Made by a program: the position numbers and the translations under genes. From Streptomyces sp. CG4 (GTDB lineage Bacteria > Actinomycetota > Actinomycetes > Streptomycetales > Streptomycetaceae), in the NCBI RefSeq assembly GCF_041080655.1, contig NZ_CP163525.1, positions 1,364,001-1,428,000 on the forward strand: a stretch of 64,000 nt of DNA, in the 5' to 3' direction. The notes beneath the pieces are model-generated. The model had not been told where the DNA came from. It ran no database searches and worked only from the letters and a program-made list of their open reading frames with translations. This document shows positions 24,831 to 33,829 of the stretch, piece by piece; position 1 is the first letter of the stretch; each line of letters opens with the position of its first letter.

Positions 24831-25397
24831 ATGAGTGCCCCGGTCGTACTTCAGGTGGCCGCGTCGCCGGTCTCTCCCGCTCTCGTTCTTCGCCCCTGGC
24901 GCATGGAGGACGTTGCCGCATTGGTCGAGGTGAGCCAGGACCGGGCACTGCGCCAGTGGGCGAGCTCTGTCGTGGACGACGACGCCGAGGGGACACGCTG
25001 GGTGCAGGCTCAGCAGCAGGGCTGGGGAGCGGGGAACCGGTTCGGCTTTGCCGTCCTTGAGGCACAACCCGGTTCAATTCGCGAACAGTTGGTGGGCAAC
25101 GTGGTCCTCAAGGAAGTCACCTCCGGCAAACCGGCGGCCGAAGTGGGCTACTGGACCGCGGCACACGCTCGCGGCCGGGGAGTAGCCTCCCGCGCCCTGG
25201 AGGCACTCACCAGCTGGGCCTTCGACACCTTCGAAGCCGACGGTCTTGAGCGTCTCGAACTCCTCCACCAGGTGGACAACCCGGCATCGTGCCGGGTCGC
25301 ACAGAAGAGCCGCTACGACTTCGACACCCTCCTGCCCGCAGCACCGCCCTCCTTCCCCCGCGAGGGCCACCTGCACATACGGAGCGCGCGTGCCTGA
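24831..25397 (+). CDS. GNAT acetyltransferase
   Basis: The protein (188 residues from ATG 24831; an in-frame ATG at 24753 overlaps the MerR stop) has LVLRPWRMEDVAALVEVSQD, EVGYWTAAHARGRGVASRALEALTSWAF and ERLELLHQVDNPASCRVAQK, a RimJ/RimL-like GNAT. The C-terminus after KSRYDFDTLLPA lacks the usual GF.. strand wording but length is normal. It is probably cotranscribed with merR. Confidence 0.82.
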   Translation: MSAPVVLQVAASPVSPALVLRPWRMEDVAALVEVSQDRALRQWASSVVDDDAEGTRWVQAQQQGWGAGNRFGFAVLEAQPGSIREQLVGNVVLKEVTSGKPAAEVGYWTAAHARGRGVASRALEALTSWAFDTFEADGLERLELLHQVDNPASCRVAQKSRYDFDTLLPAAPPSFPREGHLHIRSARA

Positions 25398-25432
25398 GAC
25401 CCTCCCGGCTTCTGCGGACCGGCTGAGGCTGC

Positions 25433-25757
25433 TCACGCAGAGAGGGGCTCGGGGCGTTCGACGAGGCGGCCGCGTTCGCAACGCGCCCCGGCACGAACCA
25501 GAGCGACAAGGTGGGGTGCGTTCACAGCCCGCCGGCGGGCCTGGGCTGGCTCGACCAGCTTGAAAACCATCGCCAGCCCGGCGGCCCGGCTGCCGGCACC
25601 CTTCGTCACCTTGGTCCGCAGCCGCACGGTGGCGAACATCGACTCGATGGGATTCATGGTCCGCAGATGAATCCAGTGCTCGGCGGGGAAGCCATAGAAA
25701 GCCAGCAACTCGTCCTCATCGTCCACGATCTTCTTGACCACCGGCTCGGTGCCGGGC
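25433..25757 (-). pseudogene. IS256-family transposase remnant (C-terminal part)
   Basis: The reverse strand encodes DDEDELLAFYGFPAEHW, LRTMNPIESMFATVRLRTK, GAGSRAAGLAMVFKLVE and NAPHLVALVRAGARC, the C-terminal end of mutator-type transposases. The catalytic N-terminal two-thirds are missing. The adjacent plus-strand stretch 25796-25920 could be the 3' end of another unrecognised gene (GAALLIGAATALRRRIGAYL before a stop). Confidence 0.8.
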
Positions 25758-25988
25758 ACGGATGCGACTCCTTCTGTTCTGAAACGAGCAGTTATCCGGC
25801 CCCGAGACACCCCCGGGAGCCGCCCTGCTCATCGGGGCCGCCACGGCACTGCGCCGCCGCATCGGCGCCTACCTCCCCACCACCACGCTCACCCACACCC
25901 GGGGCTGCGAGCCCAACTGACCGAGCCTGATGATCCAGTACACCGTCGGATCCCGGTCCCGCATCCGTGACCGGCACGATCTCGCTTC

Positions 25989-26501
25989 ATGGCTGGCCTC
26001 ATGAACACCGAGGAGATCGCGGCCGCCCACCGGACCATCGTCATCGAAGGCTGCGACGGAGCGAGGAAGAGCACCCTCGCCACCCGACTGGCCCGTGAAC
26101 ACGGCTTCACCGTGATCCACTGCCCGCGCACCCCGGACTCGGTCAGCCTCCTCCAGCGCTACCTGGGAGTGCTCGCCCGCCCCGGCCGCCTGGTCCTCGA
26201 TCGCTCCTTCATCAGCGAACTCGCCTACGGCCCCCTCTACCGAGGCGGTTCACGCATCACCTGGGACGAGGCCCGGACGCTCGCCAAGGCCGTCGTCAAC
26301 CGGGACGGAGTCTTCCTCCACTTGACGGCGTCAACCGCAGTGATCCAGACCCGCTTACTGAACCGGGACAAGGAAGCTCCTCTGCCGGAGGAGATAGCAG
26401 CGCTCTTGGCCGCCTACCAGACCGTTTTCGCAACCCTCGCGGAATCCGTGCCGGTCATGACCCTCGACACCACTGTCGGAGGACGTCCTTCGACCGCATG
26501 A
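25989..26501 (+). CDS. Thymidylate-kinase-like P-loop protein with altered P-loop
   Basis: The 170-residue protein resembles phage and actinobacterial nucleotide kinases: IVIEGCDGARKSTLATRLAREHGF, LVLDRSFISELAYGPLYRG and a VFLHLTAS segment. In the canonical GxDGxGKST loop the Gly before Lys is replaced by Arg (codon AGG). The end GGRPSTA looks shorter than normal. With the truncated MazG-like gene next door, the pair looks like a decaying nucleotide-metabolism locus. Confidence 0.6.
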   Translation: MAGLMNTEEIAAAHRTIVIEGCDGARKSTLATRLAREHGFTVIHCPRTPDSVSLLQRYLGVLARPGRLVLDRSFISELAYGPLYRGGSRITWDEARTLAKAVVNRDGVFLHLTASTAVIQTRLLNRDKEAPLPEEIAALLAAYQTVFATLAESVPVMTLDTTVGGRPSTA

Positions 26502-26581
26502 CAACCACCAAAGCCCCAGTGGGCGCAGCGCGTTCTCAGTAGGCTCCGTCATCGGCCGACCCACCACGCGCCGGAGGAACT

Positions 26582-26929
26582 GTGGACATCCGCTCCGCCC
26601 AGAAGCTGGCCTGGGACAACAAAATCGACAAGGGCTTCAATGCCACCGACGTGTCCCTGGAGTCCAACCTGCTCACGGCAGAGATCGGCGAGGCCTTCAC
26701 CGCCTGGCGCAAGGGAATCCTCTGGACGGTGTTCACACACTTGGTGACGCCGCCACGCACCGGCGGCCGAGACCGAGGCGGCAGTGCTGCTGGGCGTCGC
26801 GGCACCGGAGCCATGGCTGGCCGGAGCCTAGCAGAAGACGGCCGTCATCGTGCCCTGATCCTTGCAGGTCAGGGCCCTGCACGCCTGCTGACATCGGGGA
26901 TTTGCGGGGGGTCTACGGGCGGCGGGTGA
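26582..26929 (+). pseudogene. MazG-like nucleotide pyrophosphohydrolase, truncated
   Basis: A GTG with GGAGGAAC upstream opens DIRSAQKLAWDNKIDKGFN and LLTAEIGEAFTAWRKG, the N-terminal helices of MazG-like proteins with part of the ExxE metal site. Similarity ends near 26715, where the frame turns into low-complexity sequence, so most of the four-helix fold is lost. The strong SD shows it was once expressed. Confidence 0.6.
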
Positions 26930-27060
26930 AGGAGTGCAGGCGGTCGACCTCGGTGAAGCCGGCCCGGTCGTACATGCCGCTGGCGACGGTGCGGTCCCGC
27001 TCCGGATCCCCCTCGAGTGCGTCGTCGTCGACGAACAGGATCGCCTCGCTTGCGCCCAGC
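26913..27060 (-). pseudogene. GNAT C-terminal remnant
   Basis: The reverse strand ends with AILFVDDDALEGDP and SGMYDRAGFTEVDRLHSFTRRP, which match the last strand and helix of GNAT acetyltransferases. The acetyl-CoA loop upstream is absent. Confidence 0.5.
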
Positions 27061-27129
27061 ACTTCGCCGGCCCCGCCGTGCACCGCACGCTGACCGCCTC
27101 CGGCATGCCGACCTGGATCCGCGAGCACC

Positions 27130-27238
27130 CGTACACGGTTGCAGCGCCCCCTACGCCGTCCTCATGGTCGCTGTGGGCCTGCTGATCAACGTGGTGGTGC
27201 GGCGCATGGCTCGTCACACGGCAGCCGCACGAGCATGA
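27130..27238 (+). pseudogene. C-terminal fragment of a membrane protein
   Basis: The frame encodes APYAVLMVAVGLLINVVVRRMARHTAAARA and stops at 27236-27238, overlapping the start of the next gene. One hydrophobic helix and a basic tail remain. In relatives of the downstream regulator a membrane-protein gene usually sits here, so this is probably its truncated 3' end. Confidence 0.5.
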
Positions 27239-27624
27239 CTGACCAAGCCGTCGGCGCCGCACCCTACGCCGTCCCCGGACTGGAGCAACTCCTTCTGGAC
27301 CCAACAAGGTTGACCATCGTCTTCCTGGTGTCCGCCACCACCTGGTGCGAGTTCGCCTTCGTCCGCGACCACACCCGGCTGAGCGACTCGGCGTTGTCCA
27401 AGCAACACACCACGCTCGGCGGCGCCGAGCTCGTCGAGATCCGCAAGGGCTCCGTCGGCCAACGGCGCTGCACCTGGGTGCGGGCCACCGCCGCCGGGTG
27501 GGAACGGCTGCGCGCGCACCTGGCCGCGCTCCAGCGGATCGCAGACCGCGCTGAGCAAGCCGCCGCCAGCCCCGACACCGAGTTCGATGCGCGCGGCGAC
27601 GCGCAGCAGCCTCACACCCGCTGA
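27235..27624 (+). CDS. Winged-helix transcriptional regulator (ArsR/MarR-like)
   Basis: The 129-residue protein has LEQLLLDPTRLTIVFLVSATTWCEFAFV, RLSDSALSKQHTTLGGAELVEIRKG (recognition helix and wing) and VRATAAGWERLRAHLAAL. This is the small winged-helix group annotated in Streptomyces beside membrane transporters. The ATG overlaps the stop of the membrane fragment. The 27625-27835 spacer shows nothing recognisable. Confidence 0.75.
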   Translation: MTDQAVGAAPYAVPGLEQLLLDPTRLTIVFLVSATTWCEFAFVRDHTRLSDSALSKQHTTLGGAELVEIRKGSVGQRRCTWVRATAAGWERLRAHLAALQRIADRAEQAAASPDTEFDARGDAQQPHTR

Positions 27625-27835
27625 ATTCCACCCGAACGAAGGCGCTGGTGCCCGTGATGGTCGATGAATCGGGCGCGAACTCGGCCTCGATTCAGTTCAA
27701 CACCCGCTAGTTCAGCCGCCAGGCGCCGGCGGGGACGAAGGCATGCCGGGTACGGGGAACGGCGCGCGCCACCGCAAGTAGTCATCTACCTGGGAGGTGC
27801 GCGCCATTGGATTGACACCGCCTGCTGAGCACCGG

Positions 27836-28774
27836 TCAGGAACCCACTCGCTTGACCATGTCCCCGATCGCGTTGATGACTACATCCGGCTGGTCAACGG
27901 GGATGTCGTGTGAGCTGTGCTGTGCCACGACGAGGTGGCGGTTGGGTGCGGTGCTGACGAACTCCTGCTGGGCCTGCTTCCACAGCTGCGCGTCGACAGG
28001 CGAGGTCGTGAAAGGGGTCTGGGAGGAGACGATCGCGATGGCAGGAACGCTGTGAGGCCAGCTGAGTTTGTGGTACGCGATGTGCACGGGGCCGTAGTTG
28101 TCGGCCTCGGCGAGGAGCTGGCGCGTCGCCCTGGTCTGCGGCTGGTCTTTCAGCGCCGCGATCTGCCGCTGGTTCGCCGCTACGAGCTTGCCCGTCTCGC
28201 TGTCGGTGTAGAACTCGGGCAGGCTCGCGTCCACCAGGACCGCGCCGGAGATCCAGTGCGGGTGTTCGTTGACGAAGTACGTGGCGATCTCTCCGGCGAG
28301 CGAGTGGGATACCAGAACCACGTTCTTGGTGACGCCCAGTCCGGTTAGCCCGGCCGCGAGGTCGGACGCGGCGTTCTGTGCCTTCCACGGCCCCGGAACG
28401 TCGCTGCTCCTGCCTTCCCCTGAGCGGTCGTAGGTGATGACCTCGGACCCGGTCCGCTGCGCTATGACGGGCGCCACCTTCTTCCAGTACGACGCGTCGA
28501 GTCCTCCTCCGGCGTCGAGGACGACGGCCGGCAGGTGGCCGGGGGTGACGTAGAACGCCAGCTTATGCCCACCGTTGGTGATCATGTGGAGGGATGGCTG
28601 GACGCCAGTTGTGGAGGCTGAGGCTGCGGTAGTCGGGGCCGTTGTTACGGCGGGGTGTGCGGCTGCCCGGGCGGGGCCGTCGCAGGCGGCGAGTCCGCAG
28701 GCGGCGAGCGTGATGCCGGCCAGGGCGGCGGCGGTGCGCCGCAGACGCCGCAGGCGTGCGGTGGGGTTGGCCAC
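27836..28774 (-). CDS. Secreted alpha/beta-hydrolase lipoprotein
   Basis: The 312-residue protein has a basic N-terminus, a hydrophobic stretch and a lipobox (LAAC near residue 31), then an alpha/beta-hydrolase domain: AVVLDAGGGLDASYWKKVAP, VITYDRSGEGRSSDVPG, VVLVSHSLAGEIATYFV with nucleophile Ser in SHSLA (GxSxG is relaxed), VLVDASLPEFY and a late His in SSHDIP. GTG 28774 is preferred because AGGA lies 6 nt upstream; ATGs at 28789 and 28798 are alternatives. The substrate is unknown. Confidence 0.8.
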   Translation of the reverse strand: MANPTARLRRLRRTAAALAGITLAACGLAACDGPARAAAHPAVTTAPTTAASASTTGVQPSLHMITNGGHKLAFYVTPGHLPAVVLDAGGGLDASYWKKVAPVIAQRTGSEVITYDRSGEGRSSDVPGPWKAQNAASDLAAGLTGLGVTKNVVLVSHSLAGEIATYFVNEHPHWISGAVLVDASLPEFYTDSETGKLVAANQRQIAALKDQPQTRATRQLLAEADNYGPVHIAYHKLSWPHSVPAIAIVSSQTPFTTSPVDAQLWKQAQQEFVSTAPNRHLVVAQHSSHDIPVDQPDVVINAIGDMVKRVGS

Positions 28775-29060
28775 GGAAGTTCCTTCCATGAAGGACAAGG
28801 AGAGCAGGGGCCGTTCGGGGCGATGGTCGGTGACCTCGGCCCGCCGAAGGCTTTCTTGTAGGTCCTAGCCTTCATCCGGCACGTAGCTGGCCGCGACGGT
28901 GCATGCCCCCGAGGTTGGGGGGTGCCAGCCCTACCTCAGGGCCTGAGGGAATCACCCGGTACGAATGAGGCCGATGGGTGGACCGTCACGGCTTTGCCGG
29001 AGGCCGTCTACATCACGAGCAGGCCCCAGCGGCATGACCCGCATGCCAGGGACCGCGGTA

Positions 29061-29753
29061 TCACGCGGGTGGTCGCGGGTCTGCGGTGGTGTTCAGGCCG
29101 TCCAGGAGCAGGTCGAGGCCAGTAGTGAACTGGTCCCGGTCGTCGTGGGCGCGCAGGTCCGTGGTGATGCGTGTCAGGAAGGGGTAGTCGGCGGGGTCGA
29201 GCTTCTCCCAGCGTTCGGCGGTCTGGGCGAGGAAGGCGTCGCGGCTGGTCGTCGCGCCAACGGTGGTGCCCGGGGCGACGATCTGGGCGCTGACGCCGGT
29301 GATGTAGTAGAAGATCGCGGTGGAGACGGCGAAATGCCGCTCGACGGGCAGCCCGGTTCGTGCGGCAAGGGTGCCGATGCGGTCGAACAGGCGCAGCGCG
29401 TTCGGCAGCGTGGCAGGCGCGGTGATGCGAGATGCGGCCCACGGGTGCCGATCAAGGGCGTCGAAGACGGCGATGGCGAGCGCGCGCAGCCCGGCGCCGT
29501 CGTCGGGGCGCGGTGCCGCGGCCAGGGCGTGGCCGAGCACCTGATCGGCGGCCAGGGCGACGAGTTCGTCCTTGCTCGCCACGTGCCAGTACAGGGCGCC
29601 GGGTCCGGTGTTCAGCTGTTCGGCCAGCAGCCGGAAGGTGAGTCCCCGCTCTCCGCGTTCGTCCAGCAGCGCGACGGCCGCGCCAACGACTACCTCTCGT
29701 GAGAGGGCATCGGCACGCCCCTCAGCGGGTGCTCTTCCTCGTGTCCGTGGCAT
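29061..29753 (-). CDS. TetR-family repressor with TetR_C-type domain
   Basis: The 230-residue protein has an N-terminal HTH (EVVVGAAVALLDERGERGLTFRLLAEQLNTGPGALYWHVASKDELVALAAD) and a C-terminal helical domain like that of tetracycline-type TetR regulators (DRHPWAASRI, FYYITGVSAQ). ATG 29753 gives the normal family length. It is divergent from the flavin monooxygenase, with two matching palindromes between them, so it should repress both genes and respond to the monooxygenase substrate. Confidence 0.87.
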   Translation of the reverse strand: MPRTRGRAPAEGRADALSREVVVGAAVALLDERGERGLTFRLLAEQLNTGPGALYWHVASKDELVALAADQVLGHALAAAPRPDDGAGLRALAIAVFDALDRHPWAASRITAPATLPNALRLFDRIGTLAARTGLPVERHFAVSTAIFYYITGVSAQIVAPGTTVGATTSRDAFLAQTAERWEKLDPADYPFLTRITTDLRAHDDRDQFTTGLDLLLDGLNTTADPRPPA

Positions 29754-29762
29754 GACCTTATT

Positions 29763-29813
29763 TTGACACGGTATGGAACCGTGTTCCATTCTACTTATGG
29801 AACGCCGGTCCAT
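29763..29813. promoter_or_regulatory. Divergent promoter with two TetR operators
   Basis: Operator 1 is the perfect palindrome ATGGAAC-CGT-GTTCCAT (29773-29789). Operator 2 is ATGGAAC-GCC-GGTCCAT (29797-29813), 6 of 7 arm positions paired. A plus-strand -35 TTGACA (29763-29768) precedes operator 1. Two 17-bp sites 24 nt apart between tetR and its target copy the layout of classical TetR control regions. Confidence 0.8.
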
Positions 29814-29869
29814 ATGGGGCGTCCCGGGCAGATGCCCGGCGCTCTGCCCGCAGAGGAACGAGGAAGCCC

Positions 29870-31027
29870 ATGAACACCAGCCACCCCCCGATCGCCATCG
29901 TCGGCGCCGGCCTCGGCGGCCTGACCCTCGCCCGGGTCCTGCACGTCCACGGCATCTCCGCGCGGGTCTATGAGGCCGAGCCCTCGGCCAACTCCCGCAC
30001 GCAGGGAGGCCAGTTGGACATTCACGAGGAAGACGGGCAGCGCGCGCTCGCGGACGCCGGCCTCACCGACGAGTTCCGCGCGATCATCCACGAAGGCGCC
30101 GAGGCGTTGCGCGTGCTCGACCAGCACGGCGAGGTGTTGCACGACGACCCCGACGACGGCACAGCGCGGCGTCCCGAAGTACTCCGCGGAGACCTGCGTC
30201 GGATCCTGCTCGACTCCCTGCCCGACCAGACGGTGCAGTGGGGACGCAAGGTCACCGGTGTCCAGTCCCTCGGTGACGGCCGACACAAGCTGACCTTCGC
30301 CGACGGATCAACCGTGACCAGCAGCCTCCTCGTCGGCGCCGACGGCGCCTGGTCGAAGATCCGCTCGCTGCTCTCCGACGCCACCCCCGAGTACATCGGC
30401 ACGACGTTCATCGAAACCTACCTCTACGACGCCGACGAGCGGCACCCCGCGACGGCCAAGGCGGTCGGTGACGGCGCAATGTACGCGCTGACCCCGGGGA
30501 AGGGGATCGTCGCGCACCGAGAGGCGGGGAACATCCTTCACACGTACGTCGAGCTGAACCGCCCCGCCGAGTGGATCGCCGGCATCGACTTCACCAACGC
30601 CGCCGCCGCGACTGCTCGGGTCGCGGCCGAATTCGACGGGTGGGCACCGGAACTCACCGCGCTGATCACCGACGGCGAGACCGCCCCGGTCGCGCGCATG
30701 ATCCACACACTCCCGGGCGGACACCGATGGGGCCGCGTGCCCGGGGTGACGCTCCTCGGCGATGCCGCACACCTGATGCCGCCGTCCGGCGACGGCGCGA
30801 ACCTGGCGATGTTCGACGGCGCCGAACTCGCCAAGGCGATCGCCGCGCACCCCGACGACATCGAAGCGGCACTCACCGCCTACGAAGAAGCGCTGTTCCC
30901 GCGCAGCGAGGCCTTCTACACGGACGCGCACGAGATTCTGGACCTCTGCCTCGGTGATCGCGCACCGTTCGGACTCATCGACCTCTTCAACAGTAATTCC
31001 CAGGGGCAGCACGGGGCGCAGGGGTAG
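29870..31027 (+). CDS. Tet(X)-like FAD-dependent monooxygenase
   Basis: The 385-residue protein has IAIVGAGLGGLTLARVLHVHG, RTQGGQLDIHEEDGQRAL, LRGDLRRILLDSLPD, LLVGADGAWSKIR and VTLLGDAAHLMPPSGDGANLA. The GGQLDIH and LR.DLR.ILL wording and the C-terminal GDAAH motif are those of Tet(X) and its actinobacterial relatives, class A hydroxylases of tetracycline- or rifamycin-like aromatics. Length is close to Tet(X). Control by a divergent TetR supports an inducible xenobiotic or self-produced substrate; tetracycline inactivation is not shown. Confidence 0.85.
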   Translation: MNTSHPPIAIVGAGLGGLTLARVLHVHGISARVYEAEPSANSRTQGGQLDIHEEDGQRALADAGLTDEFRAIIHEGAEALRVLDQHGEVLHDDPDDGTARRPEVLRGDLRRILLDSLPDQTVQWGRKVTGVQSLGDGRHKLTFADGSTVTSSLLVGADGAWSKIRSLLSDATPEYIGTTFIETYLYDADERHPATAKAVGDGAMYALTPGKGIVAHREAGNILHTYVELNRPAEWIAGIDFTNAAAATARVAAEFDGWAPELTALITDGETAPVARMIHTLPGGHRWGRVPGVTLLGDAAHLMPPSGDGANLAMFDGAELAKAIAAHPDDIEAALTAYEEALFPRSEAFYTDAHEILDLCLGDRAPFGLIDLFNSNSQGQHGAQG

Positions 31028-31121
31028 TCCTGAGCCACACCGCCGATGGACCCTGCGCGAGGTGCACTCTCGGGGTACGCGGCCCGTGCTTCTCATAAAT
31101 GACCAGATGCGAGAGCTCTAA

Positions 31122-32248
31122 GAGGTCGTTTTCTCCCGTTGTTTCATCCCGGAATCTGTCGTTTGGTCTGCAGTGTCGGGTCGCGCCAGGAGATGGTGTT
31201 CTCGCCGGTGAGGCGGCGGGCCATCAGGTCGGCCATGGCGAGGTGAATCATGGCTTCGGAGCGGACGGACAGGGTCTCGTAGTCACGGGCCAGTCGGCGG
31301 TGGAGCATCAGCCAGCCGTAGGTCCGCTCGACTGCCCAGCGTTTCGGGATCGGGGTGAATCCCCTGGTCCCGGGGTTGCGTTGAGTGATTTCCATGTCAA
31401 TGCCGAGGGTGGCCGCGTGCTCGACGAGGTGCTGGCGGTAGCCGCCGTCGCCCCACACCTTGCGGATGCCGGGGTGTTCGGCAGCGACCTGGTCCAGGAG
31501 TCTGGTGCCGGCGACGGAGTCCTGCACGCTCGCCGCTGTGACCAGCACGGCAAGCAGGAGACCGATGGTGTCGGTGACGATGTTCCGCTTCCTGCCCACG
31601 ATCTTCTTCCCGGCGTCGATGCCCTGGCCGGCGGCGGGGACGCTGGTGGAGGTCTTGACGCTCTGGGCGTCGATCACACAGGCCGATGGCTCGGCATCCC
31701 GCCCCTCCTTCTCCCGGAGAAGCTGCCGGAGCAAGCCGTTGAGCTGCGCGAACACGCCCTCGTCCGCCCACTTGGCGAAGTAGCCGTAGACCGTGTTCCA
31801 GTGTGGAAAATCGTGCGGGAGATAGCGCCACTGAACGCCGGTCCGGCCCACGTACAAGATCGCGTTCATGATGTCGCGCAGATCGTGCTCGGGCGGCCGG
31901 CCGAAGTCCAGGGCCCTGCCGCGGCGCTCGAAGCGCCAGGCCGAGAGCACCGGCTCGATCAACTCCCAGCGCGCATCGGACAGATCACTCGGATACGGGC
32001 GTCGCGTCAGCATGCTTCCGGCGTATCGCCGCAGATCGAGTGCGCCCAGGCGCACAGCAGCGGCGACGGAAGCACACAGCCAGGAAGACCGGACGTCCTG
32101 GAATGAGACAGGAACAAGCCACATCCCACCCCACCAGTCACCCCGCCCAGCACACAAGCGCCGACCACATCCCGTTACCTCTTCCGCACCGCAATCCCAC
32201 ACTCCAAGAACCGCCCTATATCCAGGCAGTACAGATGAAAACGACCTC
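31122..32248 (-). mobile_element. IS5-family insertion sequence, intact
   Basis: The element has 12-bp perfect terminal inverted repeats GAGGTCGTTTTC (left from 31122, right ending 32248 as GAAAACGACCTC) and is flanked by TAA on both sides (31119-31121 and 32249-32251), fitting the TNA target duplication of IS1031-like members. It carries one transposase gene. Its right edge directly adjoins a second, older IS5 copy. Confidence 0.82.
31144..32013 (-). CDS. IS5-family transposase
   Basis: The 289-residue protein has the N-terminal DUF4096 segment (YPSDLSDARWELIEPVLSAW, GRPPEHDLRDIMNAILYVGRTGVQWRYLPHDFP) and a DDE domain with VIDAQSVKTSTS (first D), VWGDGGYRQHL (second D) and RWAVERTYGWL (E). 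ATG 32013 starts the conserved sequence. No lesion is visible, so it is probably functional. Confidence 0.92.
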   Translation of the reverse strand: MLTRRPYPSDLSDARWELIEPVLSAWRFERRGRALDFGRPPEHDLRDIMNAILYVGRTGVQWRYLPHDFPHWNTVYGYFAKWADEGVFAQLNGLLRQLLREKEGRDAEPSACVIDAQSVKTSTSVPAAGQGIDAGKKIVGRKRNIVTDTIGLLLAVLVTAASVQDSVAGTRLLDQVAAEHPGIRKVWGDGGYRQHLVEHAATLGIDMEITQRNPGTRGFTPIPKRWAVERTYGWLMLHRRLARDYETLSVRSEAMIHLAMADLMARRLTGENTISWRDPTLQTKRQIPG

Positions 32249-32353
32249 TAACTGCCCGTTTGAGTCGAGTCGCTCCTGTCTGATCCCAAAGTGCCCCCGG
32301 TTGACGCTGTTTGCACCCTGGGGGCGCGTCGTGCCCGACGGTACTACCGAAAC

Positions 32354-33192
32354 ATGACGCGACGCCTCCCGTACCCCAGTGACCTCTCCGATGCCCGCTG
32401 GGAGTTGATCGGACCCACGCTCACCGCCTGGCGGGCCGAGCGCAGAGGCAAGGGACTGGACATCGGCCGCCCACCCGAGCACGACCTGCGTCGCATCATG
32501 GACGCCGTCCTCCACGTCGACCGCACGGGATCCCCTGGCGCTACCTGCCGCACGACTTCCCGCCGTGGGAGACGGTCTACGACTACTTCGCCGCCTGGCA
32601 GAAGGAAGGCGTCTTCGACCAGCTCAACGGTCTGCTACGGCGCCTGGTGCGTGAAGCCGAAGGCCGCAGAGCCGAGCCGAGTGCCTGCGTGCTGGACGCT
32701 CAGAGCATCAAGACATCCGCCAACGTGCCCGCGGCCGGCCAGGGCATTGACGCAGGCAAGAAAATCGCAGGCCGCAAGCGCCATATCGGCGTCGACACCC
32801 TCAGCCTGCTGCTGGCCGTCTGGGTGACTGCGGCGAGCGTCTCCGACAACACCGGCGGCATCCATCTGCTCTCCCAGGTCTCCGCCGCACCCCCTCGAGT
32901 GACCAAGGCGTGGGCTGACACCGGCTATCGAACGAAAGCCATCGACCACGGCGCCCGCCTCGGAATCGACGTCGAAGTCGTCCAACGCGACCCCGGCGCC
33001 AAGGGGTTCAAGGTGATCCCCCGACGTTGGGTTGTCGAGCGGACCTTCGGCTGGCTGATGCACCACCGCCGTCTCGCCCGCGACTACGAGACTCACTCCC
33101 ACCGCTCCGAAGCCATAATCCACGTTGCGATGATCGACCTGACAAGCCGACGGCTCACGAGCGAATCCACCCCGAACCGGCGCGACACCTGA
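32354..33192 (+). pseudogene. IS5-family transposase, frameshifted second copy
   Basis: It is the same family as the previous transposase (YPSDLSDARWELIGPTLTAW; VLDAQSIKTSAN; RRWVVERTFGWLMHHRR) but diverged. At about 32529 the reading frame shifts: the expected DRTG-I-PWRYLPHDF continues only if one base is added. No classical slippery heptamer is present, so a single-base deletion is likelier than programmed frameshifting. A right end like GAGGTTATTTGG (reverse complement, near 33205) is plausible; the left end was not found. Confidence 0.85.
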
Positions 33193-33486
33193 ACCTCGAA
33201 CCAAATAACCTCTCCGGGACAAAACACTCTTTACAGGGCCTGGGCCGCCTCGTGCAGGGGCGAATCGAACGTCTCCTACCGCAGGTCGGCAGCCAGGCAA
33301 GGGCTCTCGAGCCGGACATCCAACACCGCGCTGCCGGCGCTCGACTGGGCCAAGAGGCTCAGCACATCGTCCCGGGACGCCGCATCGTAATGAGAGTTCC
33401 CACGTTATGCGTCACTCACGTCCCGTCTTGCGCCCTTCCTCCTTCCACGGGATTCAGTGTGAGATCCGCGAGGTGGCCGGCGAACG

Positions 33487-33660
33487 GCGCTCTACGACTC
33501 GGCAGGGCTGAACGTCCTGCTGGGAGCCCACCGCGAGCCAGAAAGGGCAGCCCGGTGGCGCTGGCCTGCGTCCCAGGCAAACTGCGATGGATCCTTCAGA
33601 TGACAGGAGCCGATCAGGTTCCTGCGGATCTTCGACACCGTCGCCGTGACGGGGGAACGG
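33487..33660 (+). pseudogene. STAS-domain anti-sigma-factor antagonist remnant
   Basis: Three frames joined give ALYDSAGLNVLLGAHREPERA, then VALACVPGKLRWILQMTGADQV, then LRIFDTVAVTGE, the C-terminal two-thirds of a SpoIIAA-like STAS protein including the DSxGLN phosphorylation motif. Two frameshifts separate the pieces. The rest of 33193-33829 shows no recognisable gene. Confidence 0.65.
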
Positions 33661-33829
33661 AGCCGGTAGCCAGGGCAAGCCGCTGCACATCGCGGCTCTG
33701 GCAGACCGCTCCGGTCCGGACAGCGGAGCTTCCCTCGGGCCTCGTAGCCGGGCCGACGGGCCGCAGGACCCCGAGGCGTCTGGCGGAACTCACCGCGCGT
33801 CATCCTCCTCGCCCTCCGCGGCGACCGGG

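Noticed and set aside
32250-32353. Left inverted repeat of the second IS5 copy
   Set aside because: A GAG-starting end resembling the right end near 33205 could not be found with confidence; the intact IS may have been inserted there.
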